Below, one piece after another: positions 6,934 to 15,700 of a stretch of 35,633 bases of DNA. Within the stretch, counting starts at the first letter, position 1. Every line of letters starts with the position of its first letter. Made by a program: the position numbers and the translations under genes. The stretch is from a virus: positions 1 through 35,633 of the IMG/VR virus record IMGVR_UViG_3300022837_001356; one strand, 5' to 3'. The notes under the pieces were generated by a model. The model worked only from the letters and a program-made list of their open reading frames with translations, was not told where the DNA came from and made no database searches.

Positions 6934-8788
6934 TTTGCAATAGTTTTTCGTTATTTATCAGATCAATTATATCCTTAATTTTATCTCTTTCGGGGTGAGC
7001 TTCTAATCTATCTTCTTCTTTAGCTTTAGCCCATTCCTCTTCAGACATTCCTTCATTTGTATCTCTACTTACCATCAATCTTTTAGCTAATTTTTTAGCA
7101 ACTGATTCAAAGGTTGGTGAATTATGTTTGGGGATTGGATTTAGAGTATCAACTGCGATATCAATTTTAGGTTCATTAATTTCAAAGTCAAGATAGTGTT
7201 TTGCACCAACTATTGCTGTTTTAGCATTTGTTATTTTTGCTTGCCACCATGATGGAAAATCAACTTCCCCTTCACCTTCAAACCCATCAACCATGTTATA
7301 CAATTCCATAGCATATTTTCCAATACGATATAAATCTGCTTTTAACATATGTGGTTCATTGTCTTCGTGGCCTAAATCTAAGTCTTCGTTTAAATCATCT
7401 TGTTTAACCCAAAATGTATCTAATTTACCTAATATAGCTGAAGGTTCGTTACGACGAATATAAATTCTGTCGTCTTCACGTCTTACTACTTCATGGTCTT
7501 CACCATTATATTTTACAATTTCTGATTTGTTTTCGTTTAAACCATATTTTAAATTTGACTTAAAAATATCACTCATACCAGAACTTTGTTCTACAGCATT
7601 TTTAATTTCTTGTAATACTTGACCCACAGTCATTTTTCTACTAACCATATTTTCTATGGCTCTAGTAATCATTTGTCTGTCTCCGTCAATAGCACCTTCG
7701 TTTAAACCTTTAGATATTTCATCTTCATCCTCATTGTAATCTTCAACCACCATATTTCCAACTATTTTTTTAATTGCTGAAACTAATGTATCAATATAAT
7801 TTGGATCTTTTTTACTTCGGACACTAACTGAGTATGCTCCCTTTTGGGTTAAAATCAAAATAAATTGACCGTTTTTAATTCCAATATCAAAGTAGTTATG
7901 GGTAAATTGCATTGTTTTATTTAATTCCAACCCAACCTGAACTGTTAATTTTGGTAACGTTTGTGATGATTGTGATGTTTTTATCCCCAAGGGGATTGTA
8001 ACCTTATTACCTTCAGTAACTAATTCTTCATTTAAACCATCATAGTTTTGTTTTCTTAGTACTTGCGTAATAGCGTAGACAGCATCCTGTAATGAGTAGT
8101 CGTACATATCTGCTAATTTTCTTACAAACCCATTTACCAATCTATCTAATTCAGGGTTAACATTCTCATTCATATTATATCCAGTTTTAGAGGATAGTTT
8201 TAAACCTTTCTTTTCAGCATATTTTTGTGCTTCTAAAGGTGAGTCGAATATCATGTCAATTTGAGCTGAACCATTTGGTTTTTCTAACACGTATGAGGGT
8301 ATAGCTTTACTACCTGTTTTAGATATCATTACTTCATCTCCAACCTCACCCATATATTCCTCAATTGATTTTGTTTGTTTTTTATACTTAGATAGTAAAT
8401 TAGCTATTTTGTCATCTTTCCCAACCATTGTATTAATTTGACTAGGTTCTAATTTTCTACCATAGTATTTTTCTATTTGATTTTTGAGGTCTTTAAGTTG
8501 AGAGGGTTCGTTTACTTCTATTTTACGTTCCTCAAGATTTTCATTTTGGGTTTTATTTAAATCGGCTTTTTTAGGGTTCATTAGAGAGGATTTAATCATC
8601 TCTTTTAGTTTTTCGTTATTCATTGATTTTGTTTGTTTTTTAGCCTGATTTGTTGCTCTACCATACATCACAGCTTCAGCATCCTTACCATACTGTTTTA
8701 CTAAAGCACGTTTATTACCCTTCATATTCATAATGATATCTTCGCGTTTTGCTAATTCAGTTTTGGTAAGTTTGCGTTCGTTAAGCAT
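6908..8788 (-). CDS. Modular 626-aa internal-type protein with LNE joints
   Basis: The protein is a mosaic. A basic N-terminal part (MLNERKLTKTELAKREDIIM) contains YGKDAEAVMYGRATNQAKKQ, then a second leader-like stretch, MNNEKLKEMIKSSLMNPKK. A middle part holds a SPLEAQKYAEKKGLKLSS-type domain. A C-terminal module reads DLDLGHEDNEPHMLKADLYR ... YAMELYNMVDGFEGEGEVDF ... WWQAKITNAKTAIVGAKHYL, which I recall as a recurrent helical module of phage proteins. Segments are separated by repeated LNE motifs (GLNEELVTEG, GLNEGAIDG, GLNENKSE, DDLNEDLDL), matching the (L/I)-x-E cleavage rule at likely domain borders. I infer a virion-internal protein that may be cut into pieces. The module functions are unknown. 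A virion core or scaffold role is possible. Confidence 0.75.
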   Translation of the reverse strand: MLNERKLTKTELAKREDIIMNMKGNKRALVKQYGKDAEAVMYGRATNQAKKQTKSMNNEKLKEMIKSSLMNPKKADLNKTQNENLEERKIEVNEPSQLKDLKNQIEKYYGRKLEPSQINTMVGKDDKIANLLSKYKKQTKSIEEYMGEVGDEVMISKTGSKAIPSYVLEKPNGSAQIDMIFDSPLEAQKYAEKKGLKLSSKTGYNMNENVNPELDRLVNGFVRKLADMYDYSLQDAVYAITQVLRKQNYDGLNEELVTEGNKVTIPLGIKTSQSSQTLPKLTVQVGLELNKTMQFTHNYFDIGIKNGQFILILTQKGAYSVSVRSKKDPNYIDTLVSAIKKIVGNMVVEDYNEDEDEISKGLNEGAIDGDRQMITRAIENMVSRKMTVGQVLQEIKNAVEQSSGMSDIFKSNLKYGLNENKSEIVKYNGEDHEVVRREDDRIYIRRNEPSAILGKLDTFWVKQDDLNEDLDLGHEDNEPHMLKADLYRIGKYAMELYNMVDGFEGEGEVDFPSWWQAKITNAKTAIVGAKHYLDFEINEPKIDIAVDTLNPIPKHNSPTFESVAKKLAKRLMVSRDTNEGMSEEEWAKAKEEDRLEAHPERDKIKDIIDLINNEKLLQNDKGRTKG

Positions 8789-8797
8789 GTGTATTTT

Positions 8798-8953
8798 TTA
8801 TTTATGTTCTCTTTTGAAATCAGCAGATAAATTTTTAATTTTGTTAGCGGCAGATCTACATCTTCCTTTAGCAGCAGATGATGTTTTGTCAATTTCTGCT
8901 TCAATCAATAGTACTTGTGCTTTGATTCCTTCTAGTAATTCTTTAGTTTCCAT
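8798..8953 (-). CDS. Small basic histone-H1/Hc1-like protein
   Basis: This short frame reads METKELLEGIKAQVLLIEAE, then IDKTSSAAKGRCRSAANKIK, and ends NLSADFKREHK, for 51 residues. A helical N-terminal half is followed by a lysine/arginine-rich second half with alternating A/S and K/R. The pattern 'KxAAxGRxRxxxxxIKxLSxxFKxE' resembles the small histone-H1-like (Hc1) DNA-binding proteins of Bacteroidota, which run 'GNKAAGxRARKxSLELxKxxKxFR'. The role would be DNA compaction or binding. LLE-G at residues 6-9 also fits the (L/I)-x-E-G rule, perhaps by chance. The gene sits between a modular internal-type protein and another tagged protein. It is preceded by an AT-rich leader containing TTTATAAAAAATAAAA. 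Confidence 0.6.
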   Translation of the reverse strand: METKELLEGIKAQVLLIEAEIDKTSSAAKGRCRSAANKIKNLSADFKREHK

Positions 8954-9013
8954 AATTTTTATTTTTTATAAATTTGATTGTTTGTTTACCTTTATTTTAT
9001 TTTTTGATTCCTG

Positions 9014-9430
9014 CTACTTTTTAGAAATACCCATCATCCTTAGATATTCTTTTCTATTTTTATCTTGATCAATAGTATTTCCGGGGTTGATGAAATCATC
9101 TGACTCATCATCACCAAACTCTTTAAGTTTTTTATCTCTTAATTTGTTAACCCCCTCAATGATGCTATCTATAAATTTGTTAATATCTTCTTTATTTTCA
9201 AATTCACTATGCATCATATCATCCTCAATCTGATCAATAAGATATTTAGAATTTTGATCTACAATGTAATCATCGGAGTTTTCTTTAATTTTGTTTTTAG
9301 CTTCGTAAGCAGCTTTAATACCCTCTAGTGTTGGTAATGCTTCGCCTTGTTTTCTTGTGTCGTATCCAGGTGAATTTTCTTTTAGTAGCGTTCTTGCACT
9401 AACGAATTTTTTTAAATCGAAATTATCCAT
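9014..9430 (-). CDS. Tagged helical protein, MDNFDL leader
   Basis: The 138-residue protein starts MDNFDLKKFVSARTLLKENS; its first six residues match the genes at 5969-6475 and 16443-17435, and LKE at residues 16-18 is the probable cleavage site. The body is helical and charged (KQGEALPTLEGIKAAYEAKN; DNKFIDSIIEGVNKLRDKKL). It ends DQDKNRKEYLRMMGISKK, a C-terminal motif like the FKKLAGIIK end of the neighbour at 9457-10173. No enzyme motif is visible. I infer a small packaged internal protein. The gap to the upstream gene is 26 bases, most of it a TTTAT pentamer repeat (35 bases in total, running into the upstream gene's end). Confidence 0.75.
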   Translation of the reverse strand: MDNFDLKKFVSARTLLKENSPGYDTRKQGEALPTLEGIKAAYEAKNKIKENSDDYIVDQNSKYLIDQIEDDMMHSEFENKEDINKFIDSIIEGVNKLRDKKLKEFGDDESDDFINPGNTIDQDKNRKEYLRMMGISKK

Positions 9431-9465
9431 TTTATTTTATTTTATTTTATTTTATTTTATTTTAT
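9431..9465 (-). repeat. TTTAT pentamer repeat before a tagged gene
   Basis: Seven perfect TTTAT units on the plus strand (AAAAT direction on the coding strand) fill most of the gap between two genes, extending into the stop region of the upstream gene (AAATAA). It is the immediate leader of the ATG at 9430. It may have arisen by slippage and may tune translation by keeping the leader unstructured. Confidence 0.8.
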
Positions 9466-10173
9466 GATCCCTGCTAGTTTTTTAAACCTAATAGACTCAG
9501 ATAAATCTTCTTCCTCATTAACACCACTTTCATCTACTCTTGCAATATGTGCTCTAGTAAAATATGTAATTGTATTACCAATTTGATCTGTTAGTTTTTC
9601 ATCTCCAAGTTTAGTTGCTTCTTCTTGAGCTTTCATTAATAAACCTTGAATTACTTCTTCGCTTTCGCTTTCGCCTGGCATAGATGTTTCAATTTCAATA
9701 TCTGTTTCTTTGTCATCGATTTCTTCATCTTTTTCAATGTCAACATCTATATCTTCATCTTCTACATCTGCGTCTTTAGCTTCATTAAAACCATGAAAAT
9801 CATGTTCTGGGTAACTTAAATTATCCTCAATATATTGAGATTTAACCTGCCATTCTTTCTTTGAACGTCCATCACCCCCCCAAGTTTCATCAGTAAATGG
9901 GATGTTTTTACTAAGCAATAATCTTTCTAAAAAGGGCCAATTGGCTCTAGCTGTACCATCCTTTAATGTCCATTTAGCTACAAAACGTAAGTCACCACTT
10001 GGATCAGGATCATTTGCACCAGCACGTATTGGTTGGATGTTGAAGTTCTTACTTTCTAACATATCAATATCTTCTTGGGATAAAAGACCAACATCTTCGC
10101 CTTCTTTAATTGATTTTTTAGCTTCATCTAACATAGCAGACTTGATCATTTCTTTTAATTCTGATTTTTTCAT
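9457..10173 (-). CDS. Tagged acidic protein, KSELKEMIKS leader
   Basis: The 238-residue protein opens MKKSELKEMIKSAMLDEAKK, a second leader type shared with residues near 83 of the 626-aa protein and with the small protein at 33534-33884. LDE-A (15-18) and IKE-G (22-25) both fit the prohead-protease rule. A folded part around residues 40-125 contains AKWTLKDGTARANWPFLERL and a GGDGRSKKEW segment. A very acidic linker follows (KDADVEDEDIDVDIEKDEEI), then a helical tail ending ESIRFKKLAGIIK. The FKKLAGIIK ending resembles the YLRMMGISKK end of the next gene. An AT-rich promoter-like motif lies about 25 bases upstream. I infer a virion-internal protein; its activity is unknown. Confidence 0.75.
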   Translation of the reverse strand: MKKSELKEMIKSAMLDEAKKSIKEGEDVGLLSQEDIDMLESKNFNIQPIRAGANDPDPSGDLRFVAKWTLKDGTARANWPFLERLLLSKNIPFTDETWGGDGRSKKEWQVKSQYIEDNLSYPEHDFHGFNEAKDADVEDEDIDVDIEKDEEIDDKETDIEIETSMPGESESEEVIQGLLMKAQEEATKLGDEKLTDQIGNTITYFTRAHIARVDESGVNEEEDLSESIRFKKLAGIIK

Positions 10174-10196
10174 TGGTTTTAACGTTTTGTGTAAAT

Positions 10197-10210
10197 TTTA
10201 TTATAAATAT
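10197..10210 (-). promoter_or_regulatory. Promoter-like ATATTTATAATAAA
   Basis: ATATTTATAATAAA on the coding strand is about 23 bases before the ATG at 10173. It sits in the 51-base gap following the membrane-protein gene. Confidence 0.38.
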
Positions 10211-10224
10211 GCGTAAGTTGTTGT

Positions 10225-11250
10225 TTATACCAGAAATGCTTTAATAGCTGGATATGTATTCATCATCGCTTCATCACCTTTAGCTATACCTTTTAATGAG
10301 GCAACACCTGCTTTGAACCAACTGGCGTTGGATAAACTACTTATAGCTTCAGTACCATAACCAACAGCCATGCTCATGATTATAACGGCATAAATTGCTT
10401 GGGTTGTGTTTTCTAATTTAGTTGGGTCTTTTATAAAGAATTTTAAAACACGTTTAATTGGTGCTTGAAATGCTTTTTCGTTATCGTGAGTCCATTTTTG
10501 GATTTTTTGGGCGAAATCTTCACCTTTTTCCCATTTGAACTTCTTCATCAACTTAGCTGTAACTTTAGAAATGAAACCAATAAGTGCATTACCTGTTAAA
10601 ACAGCAACAATTATTGATGTTACAACGGCTTCGTCTAATTGTTCTTTATCGCCTTGTTTTGATTTTAACTCTTTACCTAAAGTAGCTGCAATACCATTGG
10701 CTGCCGCTATTAATTCAGCATCGAATGCTTTCTCTTCAGTTCCATTGTCTTCAAATTCATTTAATGATTCTCCAACTAATTTAACATCGCTTTCATGGTA
10801 GGATTTTTTATTCACTACTACGAATGAACCCTTTTTATCTGTTACTTCACCACTACCCCCACCATAGGATTTATCAATTTTTCCTTCAACTTTTAATTTT
10901 GATGGATTAGTTTTGTTATTAGATTCAACTAACTTATGTAATTCCCTAATTAGAGGTCCAGCTATTGAAAATAATTTGGGACTTTTTTTAGAATTATCAC
11001 CTTTAAGGTTTTTAATTAAACCTTGAATTGAGTCTATAACGTCTAAGATTTCGGAATTTGAGACTTTTGACCCATTTTCAGTTATTTTATGTTTTTGGAT
11101 TAAATGCCTTAAATCAATATTAAATTCTGTATCTGGGTCTATTGTGATATCATCATTATCATGATCTTGTTTTTTCCCCTCATCTATTCGAGGTGTATTT
11201 TTTACTAATGGTTTAGAAAAGAATTCTTGTATTTTTTTAATATCTTTCAT
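10225..11250 (-). CDS. Tagged membrane protein with three LxE sites
   Basis: This 341-residue protein starts MKDIKKIQEFFSKPLVKNTP, followed by RIDE-G (E24/G25), an ideal (L/I)-x-E-G site. The first half is hydrophilic with a KVEGKIDKSYGGGSGEVTDK stretch. Around residue 206, QLDE-A gives another site and is followed at once by a hydrophobic helix (VVTSIIVAVLTGNALIGFIS). A second helix (AIYAVIIMSMAVGYG) lies near residues 283-300, and SLNE lies near residue 164. Cleavage at QLDE would free a membrane-active C-terminal half of about 135 residues with two helices. This is inference. It might help DNA pass the inner membrane during injection, or be a host-modifying protein. The gene is coupled to the upstream one by TAATG. 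Confidence 0.7.
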   Translation of the reverse strand: MKDIKKIQEFFSKPLVKNTPRIDEGKKQDHDNDDITIDPDTEFNIDLRHLIQKHKITENGSKVSNSEILDVIDSIQGLIKNLKGDNSKKSPKLFSIAGPLIRELHKLVESNNKTNPSKLKVEGKIDKSYGGGSGEVTDKKGSFVVVNKKSYHESDVKLVGESLNEFEDNGTEEKAFDAELIAAANGIAATLGKELKSKQGDKEQLDEAVVTSIIVAVLTGNALIGFISKVTAKLMKKFKWEKGEDFAQKIQKWTHDNEKAFQAPIKRVLKFFIKDPTKLENTTQAIYAVIIMSMAVGYGTEAISSLSNASWFKAGVASLKGIAKGDEAMMNTYPAIKAFLV

Positions 11251-11759
11251 TATTTATTAAATTTTATGCGTGGGTAGTAAAGTCTTTCCCCTGGATCTTC
11301 ATCAAAGTCACTTTGGGATTGGTCTCTATCTACAGTATAACCTTTATCTTCAATAAATTTGATCATACTTTCGAATCCAATATCATCAATATCTCCCCTT
11401 GTGTGGATGGTTATATGACCTGTATTATAAGGACTATAAAAATTAGAAGATGCTCTTACGCCAAATTTATTTGAGAATTCACTTTCCATATCAGAAATAC
11501 CTGCTTCTTCATTTAAGGACTCATTTATGCCTAACTCAGCATGTAATACTTCCATAAATGGGTTAATGTTATGGGAACCATAATTTTCTTTAAGGACAAA
11601 AGCTACGGACTGGGCAAAGTCTTTATATGACATTGAATCATCAATAGAAATTATAGCATTATTAATAAGTTGAGCTAATTCATTAGCTTGAGTTATATTT
11701 TCTCCACCTTCTATGAGGTATTGTTTTCTAAACCACCCAGTAACATTGAAATCTTCCAT
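11250..11759 (-). CDS. Tagged hypothetical protein
   Basis: The 169-residue protein starts MEDFNVTGWFRKQYLIEGGE. It is a diverged form of the MDNFDLRKYLAEG leader: 'DF' at residues 3-4, 'RKQY' aligned with 'RKY', and LIE-G at 15-18 as the cleavage site. After it comes a helical region (INNAIISIDDSMSYKDFAQS) and an alpha/beta C-terminal part with SPYNTGHITIHTRGDIDDIG and IKFIEDKGYTVDRDQS. No catalytic motif is recognised. SLNEEAG near residue 81 offers a second LNE joint between the two halves. The gene is preceded by an AT-rich promoter-like motif and coupled (TAATG) to the membrane protein gene downstream. Function unknown. Confidence 0.7.
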   Translation of the reverse strand: MEDFNVTGWFRKQYLIEGGENITQANELAQLINNAIISIDDSMSYKDFAQSVAFVLKENYGSHNINPFMEVLHAELGINESLNEEAGISDMESEFSNKFGVRASSNFYSPYNTGHITIHTRGDIDDIGFESMIKFIEDKGYTVDRDQSQSDFDEDPGERLYYPRIKFNK

Positions 11760-11777
11760 TTAATTTTATTTAGTTTT

Positions 11778-11790
11778 ATTTATAAATATA
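11778..11790 (-). promoter_or_regulatory. Promoter-like TATATTTATAAAT
   Basis: The motif lies about 18 bases before the ATG at 11759 (tagged hypothetical), in the 41-base gap after the zinc-ribbon gene. It is part of the shared ATATTTATAA set. Confidence 0.38.
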
Positions 11791-11800
11791 TAAGAATGTG

Positions 11801-12373
11801 TTATTTCTTTAACTTCTCTAAATGTTCTATTTTTTTCTCTAAACTTTCCAATACTCTCTTCTTATCAAGACCGCCATCCCACTTTTCAACATCACCTTGC
11901 TCGGAAATAAATGAATTGTTTGATTTGGTTAATTCTTCTTCAACGTGTAGTTTGAGGTTGGATATGAACCCTTCTATTTCGGAGTTTATGATATTTTTCT
12001 CATATTCTTCGAATAAACCCGTTTTACGTAGTTTAAATTCAAAGTCAAGAACACAATTAAAGCATTTTTTATGAATATTATAATAATCTTTATCATATGT
12101 AGCATTCATTAAATCTTTACAAGTTGGGCAAAATAAAGGCATAACGTGAGTTTGTTTAGCCTTATCTAATTTGGTGATGTTTTGTTTAATACCATCTTTA
12201 ATAGTCCATTTACGACCCTCACCTTCCCAAATATCACCTTCCCCATGTAATTCTTCTGATTTTTTGTAGCCTACACCTTCACCAACTTTATTACCATATT
12301 TACCTTGTACTAGGTTACGGAGACGTTGGACGTCTCTTTTTTGAAAATCTTTCTTTAAAACGTTATCAGACAT
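11801..12373 (-). CDS. Zinc-binding CxxC-CxxC protein
   Basis: The 190-residue protein has two cysteine pairs, FCPTC near residue 81 and KKCFNC near residue 103, with a CxxC-x(about 18)-CxxC spacing typical of a zinc ribbon. The flanks are IKQNITKLDKAKQTHVMPL before and a long acidic helical tail after. The N-terminal region is basic (KDFQKRDVQRLRNLVQGKYG). It begins MSDNVLKKDFQ and has no LxE leader, so it looks like a cytoplasmic or structural accessory rather than a packaged protein. Its ATG lies 8 bases inside the end of the upstream coiled-coil gene. The pair may act together, perhaps as head or neck assembly factors; this is a guess. Confidence 0.65.
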   Translation of the reverse strand: MSDNVLKKDFQKRDVQRLRNLVQGKYGNKVGEGVGYKKSEELHGEGDIWEGEGRKWTIKDGIKQNITKLDKAKQTHVMPLFCPTCKDLMNATYDKDYYNIHKKCFNCVLDFEFKLRKTGLFEEYEKNIINSEIEGFISNLKLHVEEELTKSNNSFISEQGDVEKWDGGLDKKRVLESLEKKIEHLEKLKK

Positions 12374-12782
12374 TTCTATATTTTTTTAATAAATTTCTTA
12401 TTTCTTCTATTTTATCTTTCCCAAAGAAAGTCTCAATTGTATCTACCATATCGGCTAAATCCTCTAATTTTGCTGTTTGAGATAAATTATTTTGACGTTG
12501 TTGGATTTCACCATCTAATGTTTCTTTTTGAGTTTTCAAACTTAAAAATGATTCACTGTATTCTGTTACCTTAATACTTAAAAGTTGTTGTAAATCAGCT
12601 ATAAGGGATTGTATATCCTCGGGCATTAATCTACCACTACTATATAAATCTTTAACTACATTTGTTAACCCTTTAATATCTACGGGTGTATATGGGGTTC
12701 CCTCATTTTTTACTGAATTTTCACTTCTGGCTCTAGGTGAACCACCTTTATACCCCCCATTTATTGAATTTAATTCACTCAT
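12366..12782 (-). CDS. Coiled-coil hypothetical protein
   Basis: The 138-residue protein has a flexible N-terminus (MSELNSINGGYKGGSPRARS) followed by long helical stretches. One of them (LADLQQLLSIKVTEYSESFL, then LKTQKETLDGEIQQRQNNLS) looks like a coiled coil. No catalytic motif is present. The ATG overlaps the end of the 1223-aa polyprotein gene by 4 bases, and its own end overlaps the zinc-ribbon gene by 8 bases, so three genes form a tightly coupled set. A structural or chaperone role is plausible; the function is unknown. Confidence 0.65.
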   Translation of the reverse strand: MSELNSINGGYKGGSPRARSENSVKNEGTPYTPVDIKGLTNVVKDLYSSGRLMPEDIQSLIADLQQLLSIKVTEYSESFLSLKTQKETLDGEIQQRQNNLSQTAKLEDLADMVDTIETFFGKDKIEEIRNLLKKYRNV

Positions 12783-15700
12783 AATCCTAGTTCTTTTAAT
12801 TGTCTGATTGTATCAGATGCTGTTATGTGTAATATACCAATCCCGTTTTGTGAGCGCCATTGATCTATATTTGAGGGTCTGTCATCAATTAAGATTCTAT
12901 TTTTTTGGGCATAGTTTTGTTTATCTTTAGCTTGTGCTAATATTAATTTGGTACCCGGTAAGTTATTCTTAACCCATAAGCGTTTACCTAAACGTGAAGT
13001 TGGAGATGAAGATGGGGATGATAGTAGAATTGGATTGTATTTTTTAATATAATCCCAGTATTCTTTACCATCAGACATCCACGGCATCTTGACCCAATAC
13101 CCCACACCTGAGGAATTTATTAAGTCCCAAAAACCCTTTCTACTGAAATTTTTTTGATATTCTGAGGGGAGTACACCATTTGATAGTTCTATAAAGGAAG
13201 CATCAAAATCTGTTAAAACACCATCCATATCACTATAAATTTCGTAGTCCATATCTTTATCTTGTTCAAATAATGGTAAAGATAATGACTTTCCTCTGCT
13301 TCTCCAAATGTCTAATATGATGTTTTTTTCTTCTTGTGTAATTGTTTCTTGGTTAACAAATATATCTAAATAATCATCTATAACATCTTTAAAGGGAAGT
13401 TTTGATTTTTTAGCTTTAAAATACAAGCCTTGAAGCATTGCATCTACTTCTTTTTCTAATTTGAAATATTGTGATTTAGGTAGCATTTCAGCATCAATTA
13501 AATCTCTTACTAATGTATCATCCTCCATGTACTTACCGGAGTGTTGGTTGTAGCCCTCTTGAGTCAAATGTTCAAGTTCATGTCTAACAACATCTTTAAT
13601 ATCAAATGATATTTTCTGCCAATCTGGGTTTTTGGGTATTTTAAATTTAACTGACAGTAATGGAGTTATTTCATCCCCTTCATCATCAAACCCAGCATTT
13701 GCTCCCCCATCTACTTTATATTCATCATCTGTAATTTCTACATAACCCTCAAAATCGAAGAAAAAATCTTTAGATGGAATATCATGTTCGTCTTCGGGGT
13801 GGTCTACTCTAAACTTAAATGAGCCTTCTTTATCTCCTCTACCATAGATGTCCTTAAATGCTTTAAAGGTAATTGATGATAATTTATTTGTTAATGTATC
13901 GTATCGACCTTCGTTTATAACTTCTTCAGCTATTTCTCTAGCAAATTGATTTAAACCAAAGGGGTCTTTACCTAATTTTTTGTCAAAGCCTTCATCTAAT
14001 GGGGTATTATTATACCCACATTTATGACAAATGTATAAATCATCCCCACCATCTTTTATGTCCCAAGACCAATCACAATTATCACATTCGATTTTATCGC
14101 CTACGATTGCTTCTTCTAACCCTGTTGTTAATCCACGAGCATAAGCATTTAAACCAAATGGATCTTTATTTAAAGTTGAGGTGTGTTCATTTTCTCTAAC
14201 TAGTTTATGGTAAAATTCACTTCCAACCTTTATAATGTGTTCTTGTTCCTCTTTAGTTAATAAAGAACCCTTAGTTATAAGTTTATCAACTTGAGATTTG
14301 TTAGGGTTATAGAATTCATAGTTGTAGAAATTATTTTCGGGTTCCCATATTTCACTTTCGTTTGGGAAATGGGTTGCAAACTTCTCATCTCGAGGTGTTA
14401 ACTTGACAACTTTAATGTTTGGGTTAATACCTTCTATAAACTTTTCCCATACAGTCTGTGCTTCCTGTTCTGTATTACCGTTACGGTCAGATCTTAGGGG
14501 TTTAGGGTATACATAAGCCATCCCCAACTCATACATTAGAGGACCATATCCCTTCTTAGCTGCTACCCCAGTAACTTCGTTTTGGTAAACGTTGATATGA
14601 CCTAAGGATTCTTTGGTTACAGTATCATATAAATCTAAAGCATTATCTTCTCGAGATAATACTACAACCATACCATCAGTCACAGATTGCATTACCTCTT
14701 TTAAATTACCTACATCATCTAAGCCGGTAACACACTTACATGCATAGTTGTATTTTTCGTTTAATGATTTTCCTCTAGCAACTACCCCTAATACTTTTCT
14801 GGCATTATCATCTAAATCGGATGGTTTAATAATTTTAGCCGGTATTGTTTTGGCTTTTGATCTTAGTGCTTTTTGTGCTCTATGGTTACCATCTAAAATC
14901 CACAATATACTTCCATCTTCATCCGCCATAATTAAGATAGGGTATTGGTTAGAGACTTCAACTTGCGCTATTCTTTCTATTTCGGTGGGGTTATCATCCC
15001 AATTTAAAACTATTTTAGATAATTTTTCTGTAGGGTAATTTTTTTGAGGGATGTTTTTAGTTAAATCTAACACATTCTGTAAGGTTAAAGTACCGCCTTC
15101 GAAATCAATCCATTCAGTATCTGCTCCTATTTCATTTAAGTTATCAGTGAATTTTTTACCATCTGGGGTTTGTTCTTTACTTGGGATGATTTTATATTTA
15201 AAAGTTTTTGCAAAATCATACATAACAGTCCCAACACCTTTTCTCCACCAATTGGGTTTTACTGAAGTATCTGATGACGATAATATTTTTGGATTATTTG
15301 TTTCGTCTGATGTAAAGTATGCTGCTCCTATTTTATTATCATCTTTATCAAACGCCGTTATATTTAAACTACCATAAGAAAGCATGAATTTATCAACTTT
15401 TAAAGTAATAGTTTCTCCTGTTTTTAATGTATATTTTTTTGTTTGATCTAATGATTTTTTAAAGATATTTTCATCTAAACTATCAGTCCAATTCCTAAAT
15501 GTCATTGTACCTTTTAAATTAGCTTCTGCTTCAATATCGTTTAAATGATCGTCTTCCATTGTATTTGTACCACCTATATCGCCTAACCTATTTTCTAAGT
15601 TTTGGATATGGTGTATCATTTCATGTGCAAATGAGCGTACTATATCCTTAGGATGGCGCCCTTCAGTGTATAATGTGATGGTGTTGTTGTTCTGGTTATA

